A DNA stretch of 64,000 nucleotides from Ascaris suum (taxonomy: Eukaryota > Nematoda > Chromadorea > Rhabditida > Ascarididae): assembly GCA_013433145.1 (NCBI GenBank), contig CM024174.1:4984336-5048335 (forward strand). Reading direction: 5' to 3'. A program made the position numbers and the translations under genes. Under the pieces are notes generated by a model. It did no database searches, was not told the origin of the DNA, and saw nothing but the letters and a program-made list of their open reading frames with translations. This document shows positions 1 to 12,200 of this stretch, one piece after another. How positions within the stretch are numbered: position 1 is the stretch's first letter; the number at the start of each line of letters is the position of its first letter.

Positions 1-714
1 ATGCGGGTGGGCACAAAAGGCTCTTAAACCCGTGCACTTGGAATATAACGTGCCATCTTGTGAGTGCATCATTGTGCAAATAGACGAGAGTATGAGGCAA
101 CGCTGATGAAAACGAATCACAACCTTATATACATATTCCTCCCCTAACCCCTTCCTCCTCCCCCCCCCCCCCCCATCGAATGGCATGCTTCTTTTCTTGC
201 CATTAATACTTCAATGCCGAATTTACCTGTTCTCCGCTTTTTTTTTGTTTGCGTCTTCATTATAATCAAGGATGAGCCATCAGAAGTGAACAACGTAAAT
301 TCAGCAGTGTTGAGGTGATGCTCACAATGGCTGCAGCAATAACGATCTTGTCTTGTGAAAACATTATTGGCTGCAGCATAAGACGATCTTTGCCAAGTAT
401 GGGATGCGATAAACACGGAGTTGTACCCCTGGAATGCGCCTATTTTACCTAATCTTCATAAGAAAAAAAAATCGCTAATAAGCTCACCTATACAGATGAT
501 TGGCTTCTCATCCAATCTGATTAGCATTATTGACCCAACAGCGAACGATCGCAATCGCTTCTTCTAGGCCGAAAATTTTCGATCTTCGCCTCATTAACGC
601 ACCTAATTCATGTTGATTCGGTTTAGCATATTGTGTACTGCATTCTTTACTCAAATTTCTCAGCAACATACAACACCTAGATTTGCATGAATACTTGAAA
701 TTAAGTATGTTGCA

Positions 715-760
715 GTGTACCATGTTGTACTACGTTGCATTATGTCGTAGCATGGTATAT
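715..760. repeat. imperfect inverted repeat (bulged hairpin)
   Basis: ACCATG at 719-724 pairs with CATGGT at 751-756, and CTACG inside the left arm pairs with CGTAG inside the right arm, leaving a loop of about 11 bases and a bulge. Outer bases 715-718 can pair with 757-760 through two Watson-Crick and two wobble pairs. It abuts a second, perfect inverted repeat at 761-797. Confidence 0.6.
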
Positions 761-797
761 TACTATAGTGTACTGTAATGTGTAGGACACTATAGTA
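761..797. repeat. perfect 11-bp inverted repeat
   Basis: TACTATAGTGT at 761-771 is the exact reverse complement of ACACTATAGTA at 787-797, with a 15-base spacer. It could form a hairpin in RNA or be the remnant of a miniature inverted-repeat element. No target-site duplication is obvious. Confidence 0.75.
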
Positions 798-3700
798 TTC
801 ACCCACTTCCATATCCTTGTTCATCGATCAGATTAGTATTTTCGCTTGCCATCACATATTATTTTCATTTCAATTACCATGATTTATCATTTCCATTCAA
901 ATCTGAATTGACTACTCTTCGGCTGCACTAAAAATTCCTTCACTCAAAGGGCATTAAATGAAAGTTATTACTAGTTAGTTTTAGTTTGTAATTGCAAGTT
1001 CTGATAGGATGACATGCGTTAAAGTAAGGCTATTTTAATATCATTCAACAATCGCATTTGTTTGCTTATTTATTTCATTCGCAGCAAATGAAGTGATTTT
1101 TCTCTTTGACGATTCTCTTATCGATAAATGCATCATTGAACGAGCACTCTCGAAAGTAAATAATATGCCATGTTCTCCATTTTATTATAAAAGCAAGTCC
1201 AAATCGGTCATTCATTCACAGTGAATAGGGAATGGAGCTCGACCTCTACGCTGTGAAAATCCAAATAACTTGAAGAGCATCTCGTAGTCAAATGTACTAT
1301 AAAATTTGCGAAATTCAAGTGACCAATACAGCAGCGCTTACCTTAATAGCTAGATGTTCGTATTATATGTCTTACCTACTAAACAGTGACCACTTTATAA
1401 CGACTGTACTCAACACTGCAGTGTTCTTAATCTGTGATAGTTTTAGGCCCAGCAAACGGTAATATTAGATTGACCGTTATGGGAGGTCTCTGCAAATATT
1501 CCCAAAAATGTAATACGTGATGGTGTGGTATACAGGTACAATATAATAAAGGCGTACAGCCGAAACAAGTTTGTTCACGTTTTGTATCGGATGTAGCAGA
1601 ACGCAAAAAAAAAAAGATTCAGCTTCGTGTAACCCATTTACCAGAATTGAGAAATCAAAGAATGCTTCGATTCTTAATCAGACAAATAGATCATAATGTG
1701 GTTATTGCATTGATAGTACATACTATGCGCACACATTTATATGCACATGAACCAATATTCGCAACTCGGGCAAAAATTATATTCTTAGAAATGAAGTTCA
1801 TGATGGCAATGTAAAATTATAATCAATGATGGAAATGTAAATAATTAAAAATTGTAAGCGAAAATATAAAAATTGAAGTTATGTAGACACTCCTCATATC
1901 CGTATTATTGCATTGATACAGTATGTCATGACGGAAATATGCATATAGGAGGGAGGATGGAAGAGTTCTGCCACAGATATATTTTGCATGCAAGGAGATT
2001 ATGCTCTGAACATAGTTATGTAGACCACTCTCATTTCGCTTGTGAAAGGTGCTTGTCGACGGCTGCAACGTGTGTGTTTTTTTCGCGTTTCTAGCTACTG
2101 TTTTTGGTTGCTATTGATTAATACAATTATGTCCGATCGCATGTTTTGTACACACATAAATGTTTGATTACTTTTATTATGAAAAAGAAAGATACATCTT
2201 CACCAATAATGCATACAAGATATCGCAGAAGTGAGCAGTCTATGTTTATTGAATAAAAAGTCTTTCGCTCCAAAGCGAGTTCGTTTTGCTCGAGCTCGCT
2301 AACAAATTCGGGTTACTGCATTTAGTTATGAATAATTTTCCCTTTTCTTCTATCGTTTATTCCCAACGTTTTTACCTTTTGACATGACATCATCTGCTAG
2401 TACCATTTGTTGATATCACTATTAAAATCATCATTACTGTTACTATGTGCCGCAGTCTTGCCATTTATCATTATTACGCGTGGTGAGGCTACGGCTGGTT
2501 GTACTATTACAGGTCCGATAAAATAGCTGCTTCAAAATGAGGCGTAGTTGATTTAAGGAGCCTGAAATATTAGTAGAATTAAAGACGTGAATGACAGCTG
2601 AATTATTGGCCGGCAGCATAAAGGCTAATTGAAAATGATACAAATAAAAAGGGCGAACATCAGCAATTACCACTAAGTTATTTTCCAGCGCGTTTTACCG
2701 CTGAAGGTGAGCGAATTTATGTAGCCTATTCATTCCATAGTTTTAGTTCACTTTCTGTTCCCACTGAAGTGAAGGTTATTTTCCCTCGGCTGACACGCTT
2801 AGTGCACTGGATATAATGTACACAAACACATTGTCCAATAGTGCATTAGTTTTTAAAAATAATCGCTATATTCACATATGTTTTGCAGGTTACTGTGATT
2901 GTTGTATATGAAGTTTGATTTCACTCTGTTCTCGAACTTACTCTCTGCAACAAAAAAACGCAACAGCCTCTGCAGTCGTCAACCAAAGAAAATAATTTCG
3001 GATGTATCGATCGCAACTGCTGCCTCCATATCAAGTCCATCGATTCGAACGGCAGTTGAACCAAATGTTGACGAGTGGTGTACCAACTCCATCGAAATTT
3101 TCCCTTTGGTTCTGATTTTTTTACAAGATGGCAATCAATGTTTAATTGTTCAAAGATTGCACACAAGTATCATTGCTGCATCAAATACGAAAAATTTTAC
3201 TCCTCAAAAAGGTTGTAAACTTTTCTTCGGAAATGGCACATAAACGTTGTATATTTTATTTCACTATCGCAAAGTTATATATTTAGCTGCATATAATATT
3301 CTGTATTGCACATTTCATCTAAATTGATATCGATATTGATTCTGCATTCATATAATACAAGTAGAGTGCTATTATGTAATTTACAACGGTGAGCAGTGGG
3401 TCGTTATTAGTGCGATAACTATTATGTCGTGTTTTGTTTGTGTTTCACACAAAGTTAGGTTTTTCATTTTTCAATTTCAAGTTCATATTGAGTTCCTGTG
3501 ACTTTAGCCTTAAGTTCTTGTGATGCCAGCATATTTCAACAAAGCTATGGGTTGTTTTTTCAAAACAAATATGTTTTCTAGTTCAAAAGATACCTTTCCA
3601 CAGATTTTTGTGCGCCTTTTCTGCTCAAACTGTTGACCATGTTTGTTCGCCTTTCCCTTCACTACGTAGAAAAAGTTGTATTTTATTTTACTAAGTACAA

Positions 3701-4487
3701 TTATTTGCAATATTAAATTCAGCGCTAATAATTTCAAATTTCAGCCACTTATTGTTAATAAAACGTTAAGCGGAACATTGCATATACAGAATACGCGTTC
3801 ATCCGATTGGATGGCAGTGCGTGTAATAGTGTATAGTGTTTGTATGAAGGTGTTTCCACGAAAATTCCTCGTGCCTCCTGCTCGCAAAGCGGCGGTCAGT
3901 TCACGCCATTTCTTCTTTCAGATGTATCCGCACATAGAGCCGAACAACATGGGGCCACTAATAGCAGTCCCTTCCATGAGGCAGCATTTCCCTTAAATCT
4001 GCTTCAGTTTTTATGTGTTAAACATTCAGCGCTCAATAACCTGTCAAATAAACTATCTTTATTACTTTTTGACAAGCCGCTCAAATTTATTTAAGCGAGG
4101 AAGTAATTGTTGAATGAGTCCATTCCTCTCACTTAATGTTATTAGGAAAGAATTTATACAATTTTGAAGGAAAAAGAGCATATTAGGAAGGAGACGGAGC
4201 TAGTGAGTAACTGAAAGTGGAGCCAGGATCCTTCGCTGCTCACATTCTCAGATTTAGCCATTATGCTATTTCGATACATTCTTCGAAATCCTTTCATGGT
4301 AGCATGCACAGAGTATATTCGGATGAATTGTGATGTTGTAACTTTTGGCTAACGCGTACTTCAGATATGGTAGACGTCTTCGTATGATTTTGCAATGATT
4401 TCTGCACCGCATTGCTGACATCTGGAGATATTCCTTTGTTTTATTCTACAGTATTGTTTTAGCGCTAAATAAATCCTGGGCTTACAG

Positions 4488-4668
4488 GTGGACATATCTA
4501 TAGTGTGGATTCCAACGTGCCCAAGGCAATATAGCCTCATAGTTCAGTGGTTTCCTGTTGGCTCTGACTGTCCTCCATGCAATTCTGAACTCATATGGAA
4601 GAAACCATATCGAAAAATCTCAAGGAAACGATGGTCTCAGAGGGTAGTTTGTGTTTACTTCGAACCAG
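4488..4668 (+). CDS. possible internal exon, protein not recognised
   Basis: A 181-base open stretch lies between an acceptor (CTTACAG at 4481-4487) and a strong donor (CCAG then GTATGT at 4669). In phase 0 it reads from VDISIVWIPTCPRQ, through QWFPVGSDCPPCN, to VVCVYFEP and ends in phase 1. It contains a CPPC motif and several aromatic residues, unlike the low-complexity frames nearby. A second frame (start ATG at 4595) is also open across the 3' half, so the frame is not certain. No upstream exon ending in phase 0 was found. A possible next exon begins after an AG near 5194 and would end after a short Cys-rich run, but that is weak. Function unknown. Confidence 0.3.
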
Positions 4669-5406
4669 GTATGTTTCACTTCATAGGCTAGATCGGTACA
4701 AGAAAATTCGATTAATAGCCGCTGTCTTTATTTTGCCTATTCTAAGCAAACGACAGAGGAGGGAACGATTTCAGTGAATAGAAACGAAAGGTTTAAAGAG
4801 AGGAAGGAACTGTACAAAGGAAGCTTAGGCGATACAAGAGCTGAGATTCACGTACATCAAACACAGCCAATATCGTTTTCTTTACGAGATCTATATGCGT
4901 AACTCTTAAGAAAAACACAATGAATACTGAATAACTTTTCTTGTGATTCGATGCATTACTTTAGTAAAAATTTTTTTTCATCACAAAATATGCTAATTTA
5001 ATAATGATATGCAAATAATATAAACACAACGCCTCACATGCAAACGTGTACAGTTTGAAGCAGCGAGCAAAATCAACTCACTCATTCGTTTATTCGCCTG
5101 ATGTGGCGAAACTTCTCATTATATGAACCATTAGATGTCTAATTTACTCTTCTACACGTTTATTTATTTGTTAGTACAATCAGATATCCCAGAATTGAAC
5201 GCCTCTTACATCTGTAATAATTGCTGCAATGTATGCTGTAACTTGTAAAGTTGACAATAACTTGTTGAGAATCGTTGTTTGTAGATTATTTGCCTTCGAA
5301 GAACGGCCAATGACCGAGCGTCTCGGTTAAGGCTCATTATTTTTTTCGAAGGTTCGCACACTCTGAATTGCACCATTGGTTTGTTGCTACCTTGCGCATA
5401 GAATCG

Positions 5407-5412
5407 TTTATT
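5407..5412 (-). promoter_or_regulatory. poly(A) signal AATAAA for the Gly/Tyr-rich peptide gene
   Basis: The + strand reads TTTATT, giving AATAAA on the minus strand about 60 bases after the TAA stop at 5471. This is the expected position for 3'-end formation of the peptide gene ending at 5471. Confidence 0.5.
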
Positions 5413-5470
5413 CAAGAAATCACCAGCGCAACATCATAGAAATTATTAGTTAATGGAATAAATATGCACT

Positions 5471-5595
5471 TTAGAAACCTCCATATCTCATACCGGGATA
5501 ACCGTATCCTCCACCGTAACCATACATCGGATATCCCAAACCGCCGCCCATACCGTAACCCATACCGTAACCCATACCATAACCCATGCCGTAGC
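5471..5595 (-). CDS. Gly/Tyr/Met-rich secreted peptide, 3' exon (antimicrobial-like)
   Basis: Minus-strand terminal exon behind a clean acceptor (AATTTTCAG, AG at 5597-5596) in phase 1, so the first codon is G plus GC, glycine. It encodes four GYGM units, then GGGLGYPMYGYGGGYGYP, then GMRYGGF and TAA. The composition (Gly, Tyr, Met, one Arg, no Cys) matches the mature part of nematode CNC/NLP-type epidermal antimicrobial peptides, which in C. elegans are induced by wounding and fungal infection. Family knowledge predicts a 5' exon with a signal peptide and an intron in this phase. I could not find that exon between 5600 and 6300, so the model is partial. Splicing from within the neighbouring peptide gene (codons split as G|GT near its Gly-rich part) is an alternative. 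The DNA is a 12-bp tandem repeat of the GGTTACGGTATG type, which probably drives length change. Confidence 0.6.
5543..5595 (-). repeat. 12-bp coding tandem repeat (GYGM units)
   Basis: About four copies of GGTTACGGTATG, differing at third positions (TAC/TAT, GGC/GGT), encode GYGM repeated in the peptide exon. The synonymous differences suggest the amino-acid pattern is kept by selection rather than being a very recent expansion. Confidence 0.65.
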
Positions 5596-6310
5596 CTGAA
5601 AATTAATGTCATGATTTATTAGATCCCAAATAGAATAATCAGCACTGAATTATTCGAATAAAATACTTCCGATGAAAGTTCACTTAATAACAAATTGATA
5701 AGGATCCGTGAAAAATGGTTGGCTGAAATGTCGAGAGCTTAAATAGAGAAGATAGATTAACTAATCGCTAACTGATTGCTCAATCAGGTGAATCCTAATT
5801 ACATATGCAAATAATCGGGGAAGCAGTTGAGCGAACACCTGAGTTATTACGCCGGTAATACAGGTGATCGCAACACCTAGTTAATCATCTTCGTACTTCA
5901 CTATCCAAAGTTGTTTTTTAGCTTGCTTTACAAACTCTTCGTAAAAGCCTTAACAGTTTCGATGTCGTTCGTTCAAAGGTATTGATCCGAAAATCGCTTC
6001 CTTCTACGTATCCGAAATTTTATATTTTAGTATTTTGGCGTCCATCAAATCTTTTTTGAAAAAAAACGATCACAAATTAAGGAGACATGCGGAAATGCTG
6101 GAGATTTCATAACCCCTGGGGTCTATTTGAAACAATACTGTGTTTTAAGGAATTGTTTCAGTGAACATTATGTATATTTCTCTCGAATTTTTTTCAGGCT
6201 GTAGTTCATTTGGAATTTAGATAAAATCGATGTTGCTTTGTGCTCATAAAATGATTATACTGCTTCGTATTTGTTTTGCTAGTAATAGAACAACTATGAT
6301 GTCCATTGGC

Positions 6311-6532
6311 TCATTTGTTGAAATAGTCTAGAATATCAGAGAAGAAATTCCACCAACGATTATTGTAAGGGGACATTCCATATCCGCCACCGTATCCGCC
6401 CATATATCGATTATACATTCCTCCATTTCTGCCAAATCCATAGCCACCATAATAAGGTGCACCACCCATGTATTGCGCAGAAACGGTATAAACGATAAGC
6501 AACATCGCAATTATCAATGTTCGACTATCCAT
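6311..6532 (-). CDS. secreted Gly/Tyr-rich peptide precursor (antimicrobial-like, 73 aa)
   Basis: Complete minus-strand ORF from ATG to TGA. Residues 1-19 form a signal peptide: short start MDSRT, hydrophobic LIIAMLLIVY, cleavage after VSA just before Q. The mature part is rich in Gly, Tyr and Met with GGYGFG, YMGGYGGGYGM and NNRWW motifs, then a short amphipathic end (FFSDILDYFNK). The layout (signal peptide, then QYMGG and GGYG repeats) resembles nematode CNC/NLP/YARP-type peptides acting at the cuticle in innate defence. The C-terminal WWNFFSDILDYFNK block is not typical of those and may be a lineage-specific feature. It lies 0.7 kb upstream of a second GYGM-rich exon on the same strand, so this looks like a small tandem cluster. 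No intron is needed, although C. elegans relatives usually have one after the signal peptide. A structural eggshell or cuticle peptide is the main alternative. Confidence 0.7.
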   Translation of the reverse strand: MDSRTLIIAMLLIVYTVSAQYMGGAPYYGGYGFGRNGGMYNRYMGGYGGGYGMSPYNNRWWNFFSDILDYFNK

Positions 6533-8673
6533 TTCGCTCTGTAATCATTGTGAAGGTAGAGTGCCTCTTGTGCCTTTAGTTAATGACATCACTTGTATGT
6601 TACGATTTGTATTCTAATTGCTTAAATATCACAAGGTTGTATAAGTCTATAATTGGGCAGTAAATGTGAGCTGAATACTCTGCCGAAATTTTAATAAAGA
6701 TTAAAAATAAACTAAGAGTGAAACATTTCTACAAGTTATGCCAAGTATAGATGTAAACGCTGAATGAAACATATGAGCGCGGAATGGAAAGGCAGAAATG
6801 CTGGTGGTGGCTTCTAATGGCGAAACCACCTAATGCGGCTGATGAATACTCTCTAGAAGAGGAATGCTGTTTCGCTCCAGTAACTCAATAAAACAATCAT
6901 TTCAACACATGCAAATGCAATAAAATTGCAACAATTGCGACTATAACTGCGTTAGACGCCTTTCAACAGTACTTCTATCTCATCAAAATCATTTATGCGA
7001 AAATAAGAGATGGAAAGCGCAGGAAACAATATTGTGTGCTCTTCAACGACAATCATCGGTAATCTGGGCAATATGTACAAAAATGAGCGAGATGAAGTGA
7101 ATTAGGGCCATTAGAAAGAACTTTTATTGAGAATAGAGCGAATTCGGGTCGCATTGAATCCAAAACAATTGCAAAGAAAGGAGCAAATTTTTCTGCGGAA
7201 TTCACCATCGTTTGTTGCCCTTCGCGTTATTTCACTTTATATGGCATGAAACATTGCTAGTTAGAGCTTCTGCAGCACTGCCAAACTGTGCTTCCTCATC
7301 ACCCCATCAAGCCCTCTCCTTATTTTCATCCCACCCCCGTCGTTTATATGAAAATATTCTAGGCTCAGCATTGATTTGTGCAGATAGAACATATGTAATT
7401 TATATTTTGTACAGATAGAAGGCTGCGCATTATGTAGCTGATGATGAGGCAAATAAGAAAGTTACGCTTGCTATAAATGGAGGCTTGGAAGAGAAAAGAC
7501 GAAAATTTCTTTCACATATTATTAGAGGTTCCTTCTTGATAGAATTTAAGTTGACAGAGACGAGCTCATACGAGACGTTCCTCTTTTCTTTAGGTCATAA
7601 AGCTGAGAGCTTTTTCGACTCAAATATTCCTAAAATAGTGTGCAGAAGGAAGCCGTCGTTCAGTGAAGGTCAAAGTTGAATTTTATTCAACTATGAAATA
7701 TGATTTATTCAATAAGAAAGAGTCTGCGCTTATCAAGTTTCACTTAAGAATCTGCTTAAAAATTCAGAGATCAGTACGGTTTTAGCGAGTGGTGAATTTC
7801 TTTGTCTTCCTAGTTCGTTACCGCTTCACTCTGCGAATCCGAGCAGCGTTTTTTCTTTGTAATTTATTGCCTTTCAACCAATAAGAGAGAATTGCATATA
7901 AGAAATTCAAAAAAAATTTCCATTCTTACGCAAAAAAGATTTCACTCTGTGATAAAAAAATAAATATGCTAGTTGAAGAATAAGCTCAGACTGAACTAAG
8001 AATTAGAATACTAAAGAATGATTTAAGATCTCTTATGGGATCAGTGAATAGATACATAGGTGCAGGACTAAATCGAATTCAACCAATTAATTCAACGAAG
8101 CCAACTATAAACGAAAACTTCCATAAAATACTTCGATTTTCGAAAATGCAAATTTAATAGGAATACTGAAAGGAAAATTCCAATGTAATGATGACAGAAA
8201 GGAAAGCGCCAATGCAACGGTAACCTATACGAATACCTAAATAAAGTTTCGACTCGTAACAGCAATCGTTTTTGGGGGTTTTAGAATATTGGAAAGCAAA
8301 ACCGCTGACATTCGTTTCCCACCCTCTCACCAAACTATGAGATAGATGAGGAATGAACGAAGAGTACTCACTGAATACTCATTGAATCAGCGCGTGAGTC
8401 TACGGTCGTTTAAATCACCTTGTGCTAGAAATTTTCAAAGAAATTTCACCACTCTTATTTGCTCGATTTGGGTCGAATTTTCATAATGGGATCATCGACA
8501 GCACATCACCGTTCTGGTCACGCATAATTGGATTGTCGAGTGTGTGCACGAAACGATTCTTTTCTATGAGACACTAACACGCTTTTGACGAAAATTCCTC
8601 CGACGAAATGAAATGCCGCCGTCGGAACGGAACTCATTACACACAATTCTGATAATAACAAAATATTGCTTAC
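6533..8673. other. no supported gene; upstream region of the peptide gene
   Basis: The first few hundred bases are the likely promoter side of the minus-strand peptide gene, with AT-rich TATA-like stretches near 6615-6650, none decisive. Open frames at + 7212-7418 and + 7485-7679 lack splice sites and recognisable content. I see nothing else I can support. Confidence 0.4.
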
Positions 8674-9245
8674 CGCATATTTAAGCAATGAGAGTGAGTT
8701 GCAATCCACTGACAATAGTTTTTCAGCGTCTGAGCGAAGTAACTTCCTTCGAATTGTTTCGCTCATATTTCGAGTTTTTGTTAGTGCGTCGAACTCGAAG
8801 TTTTTAGCAAATTTAATGAAAAAATAAATTCTTCCTACTTTTAAAAGTTCCACATAGTTCCTCCCTCTCCCATCAATTTTGATGCTTGTTGGTTAGTGGA
8901 TGGATGAGAGATTACTGATATATAGATATCTGGCATGGGCGTAATCTTAGTGGGCAACTCGCAATGAGAGACTATGCAAAAGTGAGAGAACCCGACACGC
9001 GCTTCCACATTTAATTATTACGCACGACGCGACTACGATTCGATGACGCTCGAGATCTTCACTTGCAATTTCACTATTATGGCTGGAAAGCGGGGATAAG
9101 AACGACTTTTCTAACTTCGCTACGGCTCCGGAAAACTTCTCCGTTATGCGTGAATTAATGCAAAGCACGAGCCTGCTTTGTTGTTTCAGCTGCAGCAGCA
9201 TAGAGCGACGGACACAATACGCTATAATTTGTTTCTTCGCCTGCA
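8674..9245 (-). CDS. possible exons of an unrecognised minus-strand gene
   Basis: Two stretches look protein-coding by codon use. The upper one (from about 9244 down to about 9024) follows TCTGCAG and reads AKKQIIAYCVRRSMLLQLK, then KFSGAVAKLEKSFLSPL and SEDLERHRI before a possible GTAGTC donor. The lower one ends at a strong donor (TATGCG then GTAAGC at 8673). It reads FDALTKTRN, then MSETIRRKLLRSDAEKLLSV, then NSLSLLKYA. An ATG at 8766-8764 could be a true start, giving a 31-codon first exon ending in phase 0, or the two stretches could be joined in phase 0. No downstream exon was found and no family is recognised. Open stretches at 9254-9616 and 9943-10185 may be further parts or chance. 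Confidence 0.27.
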
Positions 9246-12200
9246 GACCAGCTTCAGATGTAATCAACGCCGACAGTGGGATCAACAGATCGCCGGTAAC
9301 AGAACAGGTGCAATATCGACATGCACCATAGACCCTGACTTCCCTTGCCCCTACAGGTTTTAAACAACGGATGTGGCCCTTTTGATCTTATTAATCCTTT
9401 TGATCTTATTGCCGGTACGGAAGACTCATTCGGAATATGCAATGCAAACCAGAAGTCATTAGCTTTGTAACGAAGTTGGCCGCATGGATCTACAACTGCT
9501 CCCACAGGAAAGGAGGGTTTCAGTATGATAACAACTGCTGACACCAAAATTAATACTGAAATGAACTCTGAGTAGTCAATAATATCTTTCTGTAATTCTT
9601 TCAGCCGAACTTGCAACCAACATCTCTTCCAGCGAAGCGTGCAATTTACTTTCCTTGCAACTTCCGGGAGCGATATTTATTTTCCTGACATGCTCAGTAA
9701 GCGTTTCCTGTACCAGTGAATTTGAATTCACCTGCAATGTATATATAAGGGTAAAGGGTTTTACATATACTGCTCTATGTGGGAAAACTGATTATGCTCA
9801 GATTAGCCTCAGTGAAATTAGCCTTGGCAGCTTCATCAAATTGGTTGCGGCCGCTGTTCGAATTTGACCTCTCAAAGCGTCGCTTTTTGCGATTCTCACC
9901 TCGGCTGCTTTTGGGGAAAGAAGTTTCGGTTTATAGAGACTTTTAGAAACCTCCTCGACATCTGCTCGTTGATACCACACAATCCGTCATGACTACTCGA
10001 CACGGCGGTATTTCACCCAAATTTCCGAGAAATTCGATGAGAAATAGGATCGCCCAGTTCACGTCGTTGTTCTGTGTTTGCCTTTTCACGTTCGTAGGAT
10101 TCGAATCGGAAGTCGTCTCTGTGACTGATTTCCCCCGAATTGAATTAAATGGCTTATAAGGGTCAATGCAGGACCTTTTCCCCATAAAAGATAGCCATCG
10201 ATTTTATAGCGTTAAGCGCTGCATTGTTTATCACCAGTGGTGCTTTGCTATATCGGAAATGCTTTAATATCTGGGCAGAGCCGTCAAGTCTCACAGACAA
10301 GTCTCAAGTTATGGGAGGGTGATGCCGTCGATGCCTCTTTTCAGATTTGACCGCGACGGACAAAATTCTGCAAATACTGCCGAAAATGTTGCTTGAAATC
10401 TTTCACAAATGCGATTGTCACTTTGTATTGCGGTCAGGATTTTTGACGAGCATATTCACTTCGGCTCATTTTTGAGACCTTCAAGGAATCAGCAACTGAC
10501 TGCATTGGAGTAATACAAGAGTGAATCAACTAACCGGAAAGAAACTTCTTAATGCCACAGGTAAATTAAGTACAGTATCTACAAGAATGTTCTTCTCCGA
10601 AGGTCTTTACATGGCTGTAATGCGTTTTTCTTAAGAACAATTCACGTTTAAATATGAAATGATGTGAAGCGTGAGTGAGCACGGGGCGCTTCAGAATGGA
10701 TTTCCTTTTTACAATTGTTCGTACCCATGGGGAAGGGTTTCCATTTCGAGTGAGCTTCTTTTTATGAGATTATTTCTGCATTATTCGTTTTATTGAAAGT
10801 CTAAACACGCATTAATCGTCGCAACACCTTTCACTCTTCAAGCTTGACTATTCTGATTCATCCCCTTGAGATATGGTCATCGGCTATTTTCTTGCAAATC
10901 CAGGTGAAATTACCTTAGCACGAAATAGCCACACTTTTACAGAGCCTTACATTCATTCTCATATAATCATGTCATACCGCGTTTCAACTGCGGCCTTATT
11001 GATAACACCAGTATGAGACGCCTATCGGTGATGGATAAAACGTGGAATTCAATCGATATTCGAGCAGACATGAAGGGCAAGAGAGCGCAACGTGGCCACG
11101 CTGCTGATTGCGGTGGTCGGAGACTCCGTGATCCTTGCATTGCATCATCCATAAACCGCTAAGATTGGCATTTTATTCGATCAAGGTTCCTTTTAGTGTT
11201 GATTAATTATATTATAGTATTTCATGTTTAGTACTGCGCCCATTTTTATTGCGACTGTTATGGGACCTAGACCACGTTTAACCAAAATCTGCCAACTTGA
11301 CTATCGAACAAAATAGTCGACAAAGCCCATCATAAATTGCACGACAAGCAGTTCATACTGACGAACTATGCAGTGCAAAGGGGGGGGGGGGTGTTTCGTT
11401 ATGAGTTCTTAAGTAATAACACCATAAGGGCATAGCCGAGATGTGGATCTGCATTGTCGGTAAGTTCGAGTTCACGATCTCTATTTACATTAACATGTGC
11501 TGAAAAAGCGACCTTCCTGTCATATGCGCACTGCATGCAACCACTTTCAGATCAGCTCTGTGGTTGTGTGATGTTCGCCCGCGATCGAGTAGCCTTGTTG
11601 AAGTGTTTTGCTGCAAAGTATGTTCCCTTTTTAAATGCTAGTTTCACAAGTTGTAGCAGATTCGAACGAGGAGAGGGAGGGGGCAGGAAGGGCGAGGGAG
11701 CGGTAGTTTTGTCGACTCCAGTGTGTACTCGTTTTGATGGTCGCACTTTATGCTGCTTAGTGAACTAAGCACCCCTCATTCCCCCCCCCCCCCCCCGCCC
11801 AAATTGTCGTCCCAATCTTCTTTATCGGCTGCAAAGTATAACGCTCGACGGTAGACTCAGGGCGGACTCAAGAAAACTGCCCAACAGCCTCGCACGCCTT
11901 TGGTGGTTTATAAGGCCTCTCTATACCCGAAAGTGTCCTCCGCTCGGATTTAGCCAGAACTACCTCTGAGAATGGAATTCTGTACTCCTCGCGCCCCCCC
12001 CCCCCCTCGCAGAAGATTGCACTGAGTAATATGGTTTTATTTCAGTCTTAATATTGGCGTCGAGGGGCTGTGCTGATGCCAATATCCAGCTTTACAAGTG
12101 TTCATGTTCTAAACAGCCGATGTGTTTTGATGTTCTCTACAGGTGGTCCTAAAAGCTGAAGTGTCCTCTCACAACTATACGGAAATTATCATTGAGCTAA

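Larger units (their letters stand above)
1..4487. other. no supported gene; AT-rich non-coding DNA
   Basis: I see no gene here that I can support. Short open frames occur on both strands (for example + 2908-3243 and minus 1823-2068), but none combines a start, splice sites and recognisable protein. A poly-C run lies near 161-174. Two neighbouring inverted repeats at 715-797 are listed separately. The stretch 2921-3166 is open on both strands at once, which is typical of chance. Promoter elements for a gene further right cannot be assigned. Confidence 0.5.

Noticed and set aside
144..416. Minus-strand frame beginning in a poly-Gly run
   Set aside because: The Gly run is a translation of the poly-C tract and the remainder has no support.
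2921..3166. Minus-strand frame with W-rich segments recalling a mariner-type transposase
   Set aside because: No D,D(34)D signature, no inverted termini and no matching flanks; the similarity is only impressionistic.
9655..9867. + strand frame that looks like a secreted protein (hydrophobic start)
   Set aside because: It starts at TTG with no upstream ATG in frame, and no acceptor supports a spliced start.
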